Source of the DNA: GCA-2731375 sp047518225
GTDB taxonomy: Bacteria > Pseudomonadota > Alphaproteobacteria > GCA-2731375
Reading direction: 5' to 3'
Length of the DNA: 33,170 bases
Assembly: GCA_047518225.1 (NCBI GenBank)
Contig: JAKZRK010000181.1
Location: 1 to 33,170, forward strand
The position numbers were made by a program, and so were the translations under genes. Of this stretch, positions 8,675 through 16,950 are shown in pieces. The notes beneath the pieces are model-generated. The model did no database searches, was not told where the DNA came from, and saw only the letters and a list, made by a program, of their open reading frames with translations. Within the stretch, counting starts at the first letter, position 1, and each line of letters opens with the position of its first letter.

Positions 8675-10807
8675 TTAGACGGTTTCAGGCGCCTCGGATT
8701 CAGGTGGAATCCCGAAATGGGCCCATCGTTGGCGCCCGCCTTCGATGTCCAGATAATGCAGAAGGGCAGAAACAGGCCGCCTGTCGAAGGCCGTGCCGGC
8801 GCCCGACACAAGGGCCTTGGACGCTTCGTCAAATGACATGCCTTGCCGGTAGGCCCGGGCGCTGACCATGCCGACAAAGGCGTTGGCCACGGCGACGACA
8901 CGCGCGGTAGGTAGAATATTTTCCTCGGCCAGGTTATCGGGTTGGCCGCTGCCATCCCAGCGTTCATGAATTTGCCGAATGGTATCGGCTACCGGGCCGT
9001 CGAATTCTACCCCTTCAATCAATTCCGCGCTGGTGAAAACTGAATCGCGCACCATAGCTAGTTCGGTATCCGTCAACTTACCGGTCTTGGTTAAAAGATT
9101 TCGCGGTACCGACACCTTGCCCAGATTCATCAGGGCGCCGGCGATATCACACGTCTCCACGGCGTCGTCGTCCATGTGCATGCCTTGGGCAATAGCGCCG
9201 GCAACCTCGGCAACCCGCGCGGAATGATGGGCGGAAAAGGGATCGCGCCGATCAACCACGGCAACGCAGGTTTGCACCAATTCGCGCAGGCTCCGGGCAC
9301 GCCGTTCCCGCTCGTCGACCAGATCAGTGATATCCTCTAAAATCATCAAGACGCCGGAAATATCCTCGCCCTCCGAACGTAGTGGAATGTGGTCCGACTT
9401 GACCACGCGGCGCCCGGTCTTGCTGTTTTCCTCCCGCCACTCGGTCAAAGGCTGGCCATTTTCAACGGCTTGCCTATTGGCCCGCTGCAATGCCTCCGCC
9501 CTGTCCACACCCATAACGCTGAGCAGGGATTTGCCAATCAGTTCGTCCGCAACAATGCCGGTTTCTTCGCTGGTTTTGGAGTTGGCGAAGATCACATCGC
9601 CCTGACGGTCGACCGCGGCAATGGCGGTGGGTTGGCTGTCGGTGACAACGCGCAGGAAGTCGCTCACTGTTTGCAGTTGGGCGTTGGATCGCCGTAATCC
9701 TTTGGACGCCGCGGCGACCCGAACCGACGAGCCATGGCGCCACACCGCGAAAATAGTCGCGGTTACTACGGCGATCACCAGCCATAGGCCGACCAAAAGG
9801 GTTAACTGACGACGGTCGGAAACGGCCAAGGCCTCGGCCCGGTCAACGCTTCGTATCAAGGCCCAGGGCAGGCCTTGGATGCCTCGGCTGGTAGCCAGAA
9901 CTTCGTCTCCCTGATAATTGGCGAAAACGCCGAAGCCGCCAATCCGGCCAAGCAATTCCGCCCCGGCCAGGCGGTTGGTGTCGAGGGCCATCGCCCGTTG
10001 CAATGGCGGCGTGCCGTCCTGCAACGGCGAAAGATATTCCAGCGTGGCGCCATTTTTTCGCACCAGGTAGGATTGGCCGCTGTTCAGTGCCTCGCCCGGC
10101 TGCACCAAGCGGTCGTACAGATCGGCGCCAACCAATCGGATGCCCAGGATGGCGCCAACCTGATCTGCCGGGCGGTTTTCCCCCTGGACGGCAAAGATGG
10201 GTTGCAGGAACGCCATCGTGGCCTGGCCCGTGGGCCCAAGATAGAGATCAAGCAGCCCCCGCGCGCCCATTTTCGTACCGCGCACGAATTCCTTGAAACG
10301 GCTATCCAATGCCGGTGTGCCAGGGGTGGTGACCAGTATTTCACCTTTTCGGTCCAGCAATGCCAGACCGGCCACCCCGACCCGCTTTACGTTGGCCTGC
10401 ACCTCGGCGCCTTGCAAAGGTGCATTGAAGCCGGATTGATCGGCAGTCAGGATCAACAAATTGCCGAGATATTCGGCCTGGGCGGACTGGTCCGTAACAG
10501 CATCTGTTCGCCCTCCCGAAAGGGATATTTCCGTCAAATAAAGCTGTAAGGACAGATTATCCGCCAAACCGGATAGGGTTCCGAATTGCCGGTCCCGCCA
10601 TTCGCGCACGGCTTGGGCCCGGCTGGCGGCAACGATGCCGAGACGAACCTGCCACTGTTGCAGATAGCGTTCTCCCTCGGCCTTGACGAACCGGTGCACG
10701 GCGACCATGCCCAAAACAGCACACAGCAGCAATATGGCGCCGACGATGGCAACATTGCGGTTCATTTTGCCCGCTGGTTCGTCTCTCTCGATCTTGATGC
10801 TGCTCAT
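8675..10807 (-). CDS. Membrane sensor protein with PAS and degenerate HD-GYP domain
   Basis: A 710-residue protein. A membrane segment at about 18-38, a periplasmic region of about 290 residues (probably Cache-like, inferred from layout), and a second membrane segment at about 335-355 are followed by a PAS domain (about 380-500) and an HD-GYP-like domain (about 505-690). The HD-GYP fold is recognisable from HHSARVAEVA (527-536), NLGKVSVP, the IHERWDGSG stretch (613-621) and AGTAFDRR. The catalytic signature is broken: the HD of HDxGK is MN (560-561), GYP reads GQP (621-623), and the later Asp of the VAD segment is Asn (VANAF, 640-644). It may therefore bind rather than hydrolyse cyclic di-GMP. 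It stands alone, divergent from the EamA gene. Confidence 0.85.
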   Translation of the reverse strand: MSSIKIERDEPAGKMNRNVAIVGAILLLCAVLGMVAVHRFVKAEGERYLQQWQVRLGIVAASRAQAVREWRDRQFGTLSGLADNLSLQLYLTEISLSGGRTDAVTDQSAQAEYLGNLLILTADQSGFNAPLQGAEVQANVKRVGVAGLALLDRKGEILVTTPGTPALDSRFKEFVRGTKMGARGLLDLYLGPTGQATMAFLQPIFAVQGENRPADQVGAILGIRLVGADLYDRLVQPGEALNSGQSYLVRKNGATLEYLSPLQDGTPPLQRAMALDTNRLAGAELLGRIGGFGVFANYQGDEVLATSRGIQGLPWALIRSVDRAEALAVSDRRQLTLLVGLWLVIAVVTATIFAVWRHGSSVRVAAASKGLRRSNAQLQTVSDFLRVVTDSQPTAIAAVDRQGDVIFANSKTSEETGIVADELIGKSLLSVMGVDRAEALQRANRQAVENGQPLTEWREENSKTGRRVVKSDHIPLRSEGEDISGVLMILEDITDLVDERERRARSLRELVQTCVAVVDRRDPFSAHHSARVAEVAGAIAQGMHMDDDAVETCDIAGALMNLGKVSVPRNLLTKTGKLTDTELAMVRDSVFTSAELIEGVEFDGPVADTIRQIHERWDGSGQPDNLAEENILPTARVVAVANAFVGMVSARAYRQGMSFDEASKALVSGAGTAFDRRPVSALLHYLDIEGGRQRWAHFGIPPESEAPETV

Positions 10808-10863
10808 CCGAAACGGCCCTCTTGTCTTTTATCTGCTTTATTGCGCCCCAAAATGGTAAATAT

Positions 10864-10901
10864 TTCGGTACACATAAGAGCGAAATTTTAATCTTACCGA
10901 A
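10864..10901. promoter_or_regulatory. Perfect 7-bp inverted repeat in a divergent promoter region
   Basis: TTCGGTA (10864-10870) and its exact reverse complement TACCGAA (10895-10901) flank 24 AT-rich bases between the divergently transcribed sensor gene and the EamA gene. Half-site centres are 31 bp apart, about three helical turns, so both could lie on one DNA face as an operator. Binding is an inference; no regulator gene is adjacent. Confidence 0.3.
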
Positions 10902-10964
10902 TACTCGGTTGTCGCTTCCCGTGGCGAATATTCTCCTTTTGCGCTCAACCAGGAAAGTACCGCG

Positions 10965-11858
10965 ATGAAGATTCCGCTGCTGGCAATCGCCTCAGCGCTG
11001 GTCATTCATACTCTATGGGGCGGCAATCCAGTTGCGGTGAAGCTTGGCTTGATTGCCTTTCCACCCCTGTGGAGCGCATTTATACGTTTTGCCATTGGGG
11101 TATTATGTATAGCTGTATGGGCCCGTCTCAACAGAATTCGTATCTGGCCGGATTCCAGGGAATGGCCCGGCCTATTCATCCTGGCCTTTTTGTTCACGAC
11201 ACAAATTGGCATGATGAATTTCGGCATCAATCTGACAAGCGGGGCCTCTGCCGCCGTCATGACGGCGACCTTTCCCTTGTTCGCCGGCCTGTTTGCACAT
11301 TTCATGATCCCTGGGGATCGCCTGACGGTTGGCAAGGTGACGGGATTGCTGATTGCCTTCCTTGGCGTCGGGCTGGTGTTGACGGGCGGGAAAATCCCGA
11401 ACGAATTGTCACGCGCCGATGTGGGCGATCTCATTATCTTGGCCAGCACGGTCTTGTTGGGCGGACGCATGATCTGGACCGCGCGGCTGTTGAGCAGTAT
11501 CGAGCCGGCGCGGGTCGTCATTTGGCAGATGCTGCTATCGTTGGGTGTCTTTGCCACGGGTGCCGTATTGTGGGAGGAGATTAGTTGGCCTGACGTCGGC
11601 TGGATGCCGATTGGTGCGTTGATCTATCAGGGCGCCGTAATCGCGGGTCTTGGCTTCATGGTCAATGCCTGGTTAATCAAGCGTTACAGCCCAACGGTTA
11701 TGGTCAGCTTCAGCTTCGTCTCGCCATTGTCCGGCGTACTCTTGAGCGCTTGGCTATTGGGTGATGTCTTGACCTGGGACCTGGCGGCCGGCGCGGCTGC
11801 CGTGGGCCTAGGCTTGGTCGTCTTGGCGCGGCGGGCGGGGCGGCGACCGGAAAGCTAG
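10965..11858 (+). CDS. EamA/DMT family permease
   Basis: A 297-residue inner-membrane protein with about ten hydrophobic segments arranged as two EamA repeats (about 5-140 and 150-290). The start HTLWGGNPVAVKLGL and the block FTTQIGMMNFGI are typical of drug/metabolite transporters, whose substrates range from amino acids to metabolites and cannot be predicted here. AGGAAAG lies 7 bases before the ATG. It is the first gene of a plus-strand row ahead of the molybdopterin oxidoreductase (47-base gap), so it may carry a substrate or product of that enzyme or of the transaminase that follows. That link is inferred only. Confidence 0.85.
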   Translation: MKIPLLAIASALVIHTLWGGNPVAVKLGLIAFPPLWSAFIRFAIGVLCIAVWARLNRIRIWPDSREWPGLFILAFLFTTQIGMMNFGINLTSGASAAVMTATFPLFAGLFAHFMIPGDRLTVGKVTGLLIAFLGVGLVLTGGKIPNELSRADVGDLIILASTVLLGGRMIWTARLLSSIEPARVVIWQMLLSLGVFATGAVLWEEISWPDVGWMPIGALIYQGAVIAGLGFMVNAWLIKRYSPTVMVSFSFVSPLSGVLLSAWLLGDVLTWDLAAGAAAVGLGLVVLARRAGRRPES

Positions 11859-11905
11859 CATGAAGCGGGCGATCGCGGCATAATCGGGGTAGGGAGTAAT
11901 CAAAT

Positions 11906-13987
11906 ATGAATGCTAAGCCGGAAATTCACTATAGCGCCTGTCCACACGATTGTCCGTCGACCTGCGCGCTCGAGGTGGAGAAATTGGATGCCCATACCAT
12001 TGGCCGCGTGCGTGGCGCCAAAGACAATGGCTACACCGCCGGAGTGATCTGCGGCAAGGTCGCGCGATACGCCGAACGTATCCATCATCCCGACCGATTG
12101 ACCGGGCCTTTACGGCGCAAGGGCGCCAAGGGTTCGCGCGACTTCGGGCCCATATCATGGGATGAGGCCCTGGACGAGGTCGCCGAGGCGTTGCTTCAGG
12201 CGGAGCAAAAGCATGGCTCGGAAACCGTGTGGCCATATTTCTATGCCGGCACCATGGGCCTGGTGATGCGGGATGGAATCCATCGCCTACGCCACGCCAA
12301 AAAATATTCGGGCATGTATGCAACTATTTGCGTGACCTCGGCCTGGAACGGTTTCATTGCCGGCACGGGACGTTTGGCTGGCGCGGATCCACGCGAAATG
12401 GCCTTGGCCGATTGCCTGGTGATTTGGGGCACTAATCCGGTAAATACCCAAATCAATGTCATGACCCACGCCAGCAGAGCCCGCAAAAAGCGGGGCGCCA
12501 AAATCGTCCATATTGATACCTACCGCAATGACACGGCGAAACAGGCCGATCTGTTCCTTTGCGTGCGTCCCGGCACGGATGGGGCGTTAGCCTGCGCGGT
12601 GATGCATATCCTGTTTCGCGATAGCCTGGCGAACCGGGAATATCTGGATAAATATACCGACTGCCCCGCCGAGCTGGAGGCGCATTTGCGCGACAAGACG
12701 CCAGAATGGGCGGAAGCCATCAGTGGCGTCCCGGTCGCGGAGATCGAGGCCTTCGCGAAATTGGTTGGCGAGACGCCAAAGACCTATTTTCGCTTGGGCT
12801 ATGGTTTCTCACGGCAACGGAACGGCGTCGTTAATGTGCATGCGGCATCTTGTATTGCCGCCGTCACCGGGGCCTGGTTGGAGGAGGGCGGCGGCGCCTT
12901 TCACAACAATGGCGCCATCTATCATTGGGACAAGCGCATGATCGAGGGGCTTGATGTCATGGACCCCGCGATCCGCGCCTTGGATCAATCACGCATCGGC
13001 CCGGTGCTGACCGGTGATCGCCGCGATTTGGGTGATGGCCCGCCCGTGACCGCGCTGTTCATTCAGAACACCAACCCCATGCGGGTGGCGCCGGATCATA
13101 ATCTGGTGCGTCAGGGCTTTGCCAGAGACGATCTTTTTGTCTGCGTGCATGAACAATTTATGACGGAAACCGCCCAGGCCGCGGATATCGTTCTTCCGGC
13201 AACCATGTTCCTGGAACATGACGATTTGTATCAGGGGGGAGGCCATCAATACATCACCCTGGGTCCCAAGGTGGTCGAGGCGCCGGGCGAATGCCGCTCC
13301 AATCACCAGGTGATCAATGCATTGGCCAAGCGCCTGGGGGCGGAGCATGTTGGTTTCGAGATGACAGCCTTGGAATTGATTGATTGGACGTTGAAGGCAT
13401 CCGGCTGGGGCGATGTGGAAAATTTGCGGCAACAGCGCTGGATTGATTGTCAGCCTGATTTTGCCAGGGCGCATTACATTGATGGCTTCGCGCATCCAGA
13501 CGGCAAGTTCCGCTTTGCCCCGAAATGGCAGGATGTGCTGCCCCACGGCTTCGGCCCCGATGGACCTGCCGGCGAAATGCCGGCCTTGCCCGATCATTGG
13601 CCGGTCATTGAAGAGGCGACCGAGGCCATGCCGTACCGTCTGGTAACGGCGCCTGCCCGCAGTTACCTGAACTCTTCCTTCACCGAGACGCCGACATCGA
13701 TCGCGCGCGAGGGTAAGCCGACGGTCATGCTGCATCCCGACGATGCCGCGGCGCTGGGTGTCGGCAACGACGATGTTGTCCTACTGGGCAACGATCGCGG
13801 CGAATTGCCCATCGCCGTGGAAATTTTCGATGGCTTGCAACGGGGCGTGGTGGTGGTCGAAAGCATTTGGCCGAACGCTGCTTTCGCCGGCGGCCGCGGC
13901 ATCAATGTTCTTACCGGCGCCGACCCGGTGGCGCCGGTTGGCGGGGCCGCCTTTCACGATAACCGCATATGGATCAAACCTGCCTGA
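11906..13987 (+). CDS. Molybdopterin-dependent oxidoreductase (DMSO reductase family)
   Basis: A 693-residue single-subunit enzyme. The N-terminal [4Fe-4S] ligands are Cys12, Cys16, Cys20 and Cys49 (CPHDCPSTC, then ICGK), with Lys51 in the position that links cluster and pterin in this superfamily. The molybdopterin domain follows, with WGTNPVNTQ at 174-182. Cys142 in ATICVTSAW lies in the region that supplies the protein ligand to Mo in relatives. The C-terminal molydopterin-dinucleotide-binding domain starts near residue 575. There is no twin-arginine signal, so it should stay in the cytoplasm. Its substrate is not clear; relatives are labelled formate dehydrogenase-like or simply oxidoreductase. 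AGGGAG lies about 10 bases before the ATG. The transaminase gene follows after 35 bases. Confidence 0.85.
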   Translation: MNAKPEIHYSACPHDCPSTCALEVEKLDAHTIGRVRGAKDNGYTAGVICGKVARYAERIHHPDRLTGPLRRKGAKGSRDFGPISWDEALDEVAEALLQAEQKHGSETVWPYFYAGTMGLVMRDGIHRLRHAKKYSGMYATICVTSAWNGFIAGTGRLAGADPREMALADCLVIWGTNPVNTQINVMTHASRARKKRGAKIVHIDTYRNDTAKQADLFLCVRPGTDGALACAVMHILFRDSLANREYLDKYTDCPAELEAHLRDKTPEWAEAISGVPVAEIEAFAKLVGETPKTYFRLGYGFSRQRNGVVNVHAASCIAAVTGAWLEEGGGAFHNNGAIYHWDKRMIEGLDVMDPAIRALDQSRIGPVLTGDRRDLGDGPPVTALFIQNTNPMRVAPDHNLVRQGFARDDLFVCVHEQFMTETAQAADIVLPATMFLEHDDLYQGGGHQYITLGPKVVEAPGECRSNHQVINALAKRLGAEHVGFEMTALELIDWTLKASGWGDVENLRQQRWIDCQPDFARAHYIDGFAHPDGKFRFAPKWQDVLPHGFGPDGPAGEMPALPDHWPVIEEATEAMPYRLVTAPARSYLNSSFTETPTSIAREGKPTVMLHPDDAAALGVGNDDVVLLGNDRGELPIAVEIFDGLQRGVVVVESIWPNAAFAGGRGINVLTGADPVAPVGGAAFHDNRIWIKPA

Positions 13988-14022
13988 CGAACCTTTAAAC
14001 TCGCACTTCAAACGAGGATGTC

Positions 14023-14949
14023 ATGAGCCAGATCGAAACCGTACCAGAAAGCCATAACCCCTTTGCAGACGGCGTCGCCTATGCTGACGGAGACTATATG
14101 CCCGTTGCCGAGGCGCGGATCCCCATATCCGATTGGGGATTTCTCCACTCCGATGTGACCTATGACGTGGTCGCGGTCTGGGGTGGTGGCTTCTTCCGTT
14201 TGGAAGATCATTTAGACCGATTCTTTCGTGGCATTGAAAAACTGCATATGCAGTCGCCTTATGACCGGAACGAAATGGCCGCGATGTTGACGGAATGTGT
14301 TCGCCGGACCGGCCTGCGGGAGTCCTATGTGAAAGTGATTCTAACCCGGGGCACGCCGCCGCCCGGCAGCCGCGATCCCCGGGAATTTGAAAATCAATTC
14401 TATGCCCTGGCGATCCCTTATGTCTGGATCGCCACGCCAGAAAAACAGGAACAGGGACTGCACCTGACGATTAGCAGCATACCGCGTATCTCGCCCGAAT
14501 CCGTCGACCCGACCGTGAAGAACTTTCATTGGGGCGATATGGTGCAGGGCCTGTACGAAGCCTATGAGCGGGGCCGCGAAACACCGGTGTTGACCGATGG
14601 CAACGGAAATATCACGGAAGGTCCGGGCTTTAACCTATTTGCCAGCATTGGTGGGCGTCTGGTCACGCCAGCCAGCGGTGTCCTATTGGGCATCACACGG
14701 ATGACCGTGATCGAATTGGCACAATCCCTCAACGTCAAGGTCGACGTGGGCATTCTGACCGAGGACGAATTGCGCCAGGCAGATGAAATTTTCCTTTCCA
14801 GCACGGCGGGTGGCGTGATGCCCGTGACGCGTTTGGACGAATCGGCTGTTGGCGACGGCAGCCCGGGTCCATTGACCCAGCGCCTGCGCCAGATGTACTG
14901 GGACGCCCATGATGATGACAAGTACGTTACGCGGATTGACTACGGTTAA
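14023..14949 (+). CDS. Class IV PLP transaminase resembling (R)-amine transaminases
   Basis: A 308-residue fold-type IV PLP enzyme. Lys166 in DPTVKNFHWGD is the Schiff-base lysine, and TEGPGFN and SSTAGGVMPVTRLD form the phosphate and cofactor sites. Several blocks (LHSDVTYDVVAVW, FFRLEDHLDR, IPYVWI and the ending RIDYG) recall, from memory, the (R)-selective amine:pyruvate transaminase of Arthrobacter (ATA-117) more than E. coli IlvE or D-alanine aminotransferase. It may therefore act on an (R)-amine or a D-amino acid; substrate assignment is an inference. GAGG precedes the ATG. It follows the molybdopterin oxidoreductase closely, and its 3' end overlaps that of the MFS gene on the other strand by 23 bases. 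Confidence 0.85.
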   Translation: MSQIETVPESHNPFADGVAYADGDYMPVAEARIPISDWGFLHSDVTYDVVAVWGGGFFRLEDHLDRFFRGIEKLHMQSPYDRNEMAAMLTECVRRTGLRESYVKVILTRGTPPPGSRDPREFENQFYALAIPYVWIATPEKQEQGLHLTISSIPRISPESVDPTVKNFHWGDMVQGLYEAYERGRETPVLTDGNGNITEGPGFNLFASIGGRLVTPASGVLLGITRMTVIELAQSLNVKVDVGILTEDELRQADEIFLSSTAGGVMPVTRLDESAVGDGSPGPLTQRLRQMYWDAHDDDKYVTRIDYG

Positions 14950-16150
14950 CCGCCGTTAGCGGTCCGCTTAGGGCCAGGGCCAGAGGTATCGTGGTCAAGG
15001 CGAACAAGCCTACCACGGCAAGGGTATCAGGAACGCCATACAGGTCGCTAAGGACGCCAAATACGATTGGCGAAATGGCCCAGGCGCCAATCGTCAGGGT
15101 CATAAACAGGCCAAAGCCGCGGCCATGGCGCTCCGGCGCGACAAATTCCGCCACGCTGGCGTAAAGGACCGACGATGTACCGTTCAAGGCCAGGCCCACC
15201 GCCGGCAATAGGATCAGGTCGGCTTCCAATGGCAAGGGCAGAAGCAACAGAATGCCGACGCCGGTCGCCAGTTCGCTCAATACCGCCGTGCGCACAATTC
15301 CCACGTGCTCGGCGATCAGACCACAAACCAGTTTGCCGGCGGCGCCGCCGGCAAAGGTCAGAACCAGGGCGAAGCCGACGGTTTCAATCGTCGCGCCCTT
15401 GCCGATCAACAGAAATGGCAAAAAGGTCATAAAGCCGGCGCGGCTGGCGCCGTCGATCATCGAGGTGGCCGATAGCAGCACGAAGCCGCGGCGGTGGCGA
15501 ATGCCCCAATCCCCCGGATTGCTTGCTATGGCATCGCTATTTCCGGTTTGCGCCAAAGTGCGGGGATGGCCTCCGGCGCCAAATAATCGGAATAGAAGCA
15601 AAATGCCGATGGCCGCGATTATGCCAAAGCCGCCATAACCATTAGTAATGTAACGCCAATCAAGGGTCGCCAAGGCCAAGGCGGCGAGGCCCGGAACGGC
15701 CATTTTCCCCAAATCCCCGGAGAAATTGTAAATCCCCAAGGCGGCGCGCCGGGGTCCATCTTCATAGGCCCGTGCCACTATGGTGGAGTTCAAGGGGTGT
15801 TGGGTACACGCGCCGACGCCAGCTATGGCGAGCGCCAGGGCCAGCCCCAATGCACCGCCGGAAAAGCCCAAAAGGCAAAATCCCAATCCGGCCAACGCAG
15901 TGCCGAGAACCAATATGCGCCGTTCCCCCCAGCGTTCCGAGGCCAGACCGGCTGGTAGCTGACCAATGGTCATGGCCCCGGAATAGGTCGAAGAAATAGC
16001 GCCGACCTGCCTTAGGTTAAGGGCAAACTCCGCCTGCCAAAGGGGCAGTAACAGGATGATAAGGTCGGAAAACCCATCGTGAATGAAATGTGTCGTGCAG
16101 GACGCACCCAGGATCCGCCGCCGCCGCCGGACGTCGGGCAACGCTACCAC
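14927..16150 (-). CDS. MFS transporter
   Basis: A 407-residue major facilitator with about 12 hydrophobic segments. The N-terminal HFIHDGFSDLIILLLPLW block resembles the fosmidomycin-resistance (Fsr) type of exporters, and GERRILVLG after the second segment is an MFS loop motif. The start is a GTG at 16150 that overlaps the IMPase stop; the basic VRRRRR stretch just after it would be cytoplasmic. No strong ribosome site is visible, so translation is probably coupled to the gene before it. It is the last gene of pmbA-IMPase-MFS, and its stop codon lies inside the end of the convergent transaminase gene. The substrate is unknown. Confidence 0.85.
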   Translation of the reverse strand: MVALPDVRRRRRILGASCTTHFIHDGFSDLIILLLPLWQAEFALNLRQVGAISSTYSGAMTIGQLPAGLASERWGERRILVLGTALAGLGFCLLGFSGGALGLALALAIAGVGACTQHPLNSTIVARAYEDGPRRAALGIYNFSGDLGKMAVPGLAALALATLDWRYITNGYGGFGIIAAIGILLLFRLFGAGGHPRTLAQTGNSDAIASNPGDWGIRHRRGFVLLSATSMIDGASRAGFMTFLPFLLIGKGATIETVGFALVLTFAGGAAGKLVCGLIAEHVGIVRTAVLSELATGVGILLLLPLPLEADLILLPAVGLALNGTSSVLYASVAEFVAPERHGRGFGLFMTLTIGAWAISPIVFGVLSDLYGVPDTLAVVGLFALTTIPLALALSGPLTAVNRSQSA

Positions 16151-16950
16151 TGGGCGCCTGGCGGCCGCTCCATGTTTTCCAGAAATTGCAAAACATGGGC
16201 ATGCAATGCCGGCCCTGCGCTGATCACCGATTTATGCCGCAGGTCCCGCTGATTATATCTGAAGTCCTGGCCATGGGAGTTGGTGTTGATGCCGCCGGCT
16301 TCCGCCAGGATCAATTCCGCCGCCGCGATATCCCAATCGCTTTTTGCCGATAATGAGATGCAGGCGTCATATCGGCCATCGGCCACAAGGCACATTCGAT
16401 AAGCAATCGAATTGACCATATGGATCGTTACCGACCCTGGTTTGTTGGTGGGGCCGGTATTCTTGAAAAAATGCCGCCCGGTCAAAAGGCGCGCCCCTTC
16501 AAAGACCGTCGCCGCGCTGACGCGAATGGGTTCTCCATTCAGGCGGGCACCACCACCCAACACCGCATCATAAAATTCTTCCGTGGCCGGATTAAAAACC
16601 GCGGCCGCCAGCGGCCGTCCTTTGTGCACCAGAGCGGCGCAGACCGTGAATTCCGCTCGTTGTTGGATAAATGCGCGGGTGCCGTCGATTGGGTCCACGA
16701 CCCAGATTTCGCTGCAATCAAGCCGCTTGGGGTCGTCTTCCGTCTCCTCGGACAACCAACCGTATGTGGGCCGTTCGGCAAGCAGTTTTTGCCGCAACAG
16801 GTCATCCACCGCATGATCCGCCTCGGATACCGGATCGTCCGGCCCCTTTTGCCAATGCTTTACACCGTCATGAAAATAGCTGAGGGCCAGCGCGCCGCCT
16901 TCGCGTACCGTTTCCAGCAATAAGGCATGATCCTTTTCCAGTTGGCTCAC
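16144..16950 (-). CDS. Inositol monophosphatase family protein (CysQ/IMPase-like)
   Basis: A 268-residue Mg2+-dependent phosphatase. Metal ligands are visible in LSEET (66-70) and DPIDGT (86-91, with Asp86 and Asp89), and the late motif SDWDIAAAE supplies the last Asp. Members of the family split inositol phosphates, 3'-phosphoadenosine 5'-phosphate or histidinol phosphate. The sequence does not separate these cleanly, but the overall form is closest to CysQ/IMPase. The start is a GTG whose last two bases lie in the pmbA stop (GTGA overlap), showing tight coupling. The neighbouring pmbA is a common partner in Alphaproteobacteria. Confidence 0.87.
   Translation of the reverse strand: MSQLEKDHALLLETVREGGALALSYFHDGVKHWQKGPDDPVSEADHAVDDLLRQKLLAERPTYGWLSEETEDDPKRLDCSEIWVVDPIDGTRAFIQQRAEFTVCAALVHKGRPLAAAVFNPATEEFYDAVLGGGARLNGEPIRVSAATVFEGARLLTGRHFFKNTGPTNKPGSVTIHMVNSIAYRMCLVADGRYDACISLSAKSDWDIAAAELILAEAGGINTNSHGQDFRYNQRDLRHKSVISAGPALHAHVLQFLENMERPPGAQW

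Noticed and set aside
7768..8865. A 365-codon open frame on the plus strand
   Set aside because: It lies antisense to argD, with no recognisable domain and no ribosome site. Long antisense frames are common in GC-rich genes.
12989..13735. A 248-codon open frame on the minus strand
   Set aside because: Antisense to the molybdopterin oxidoreductase; no domain or ribosome site.
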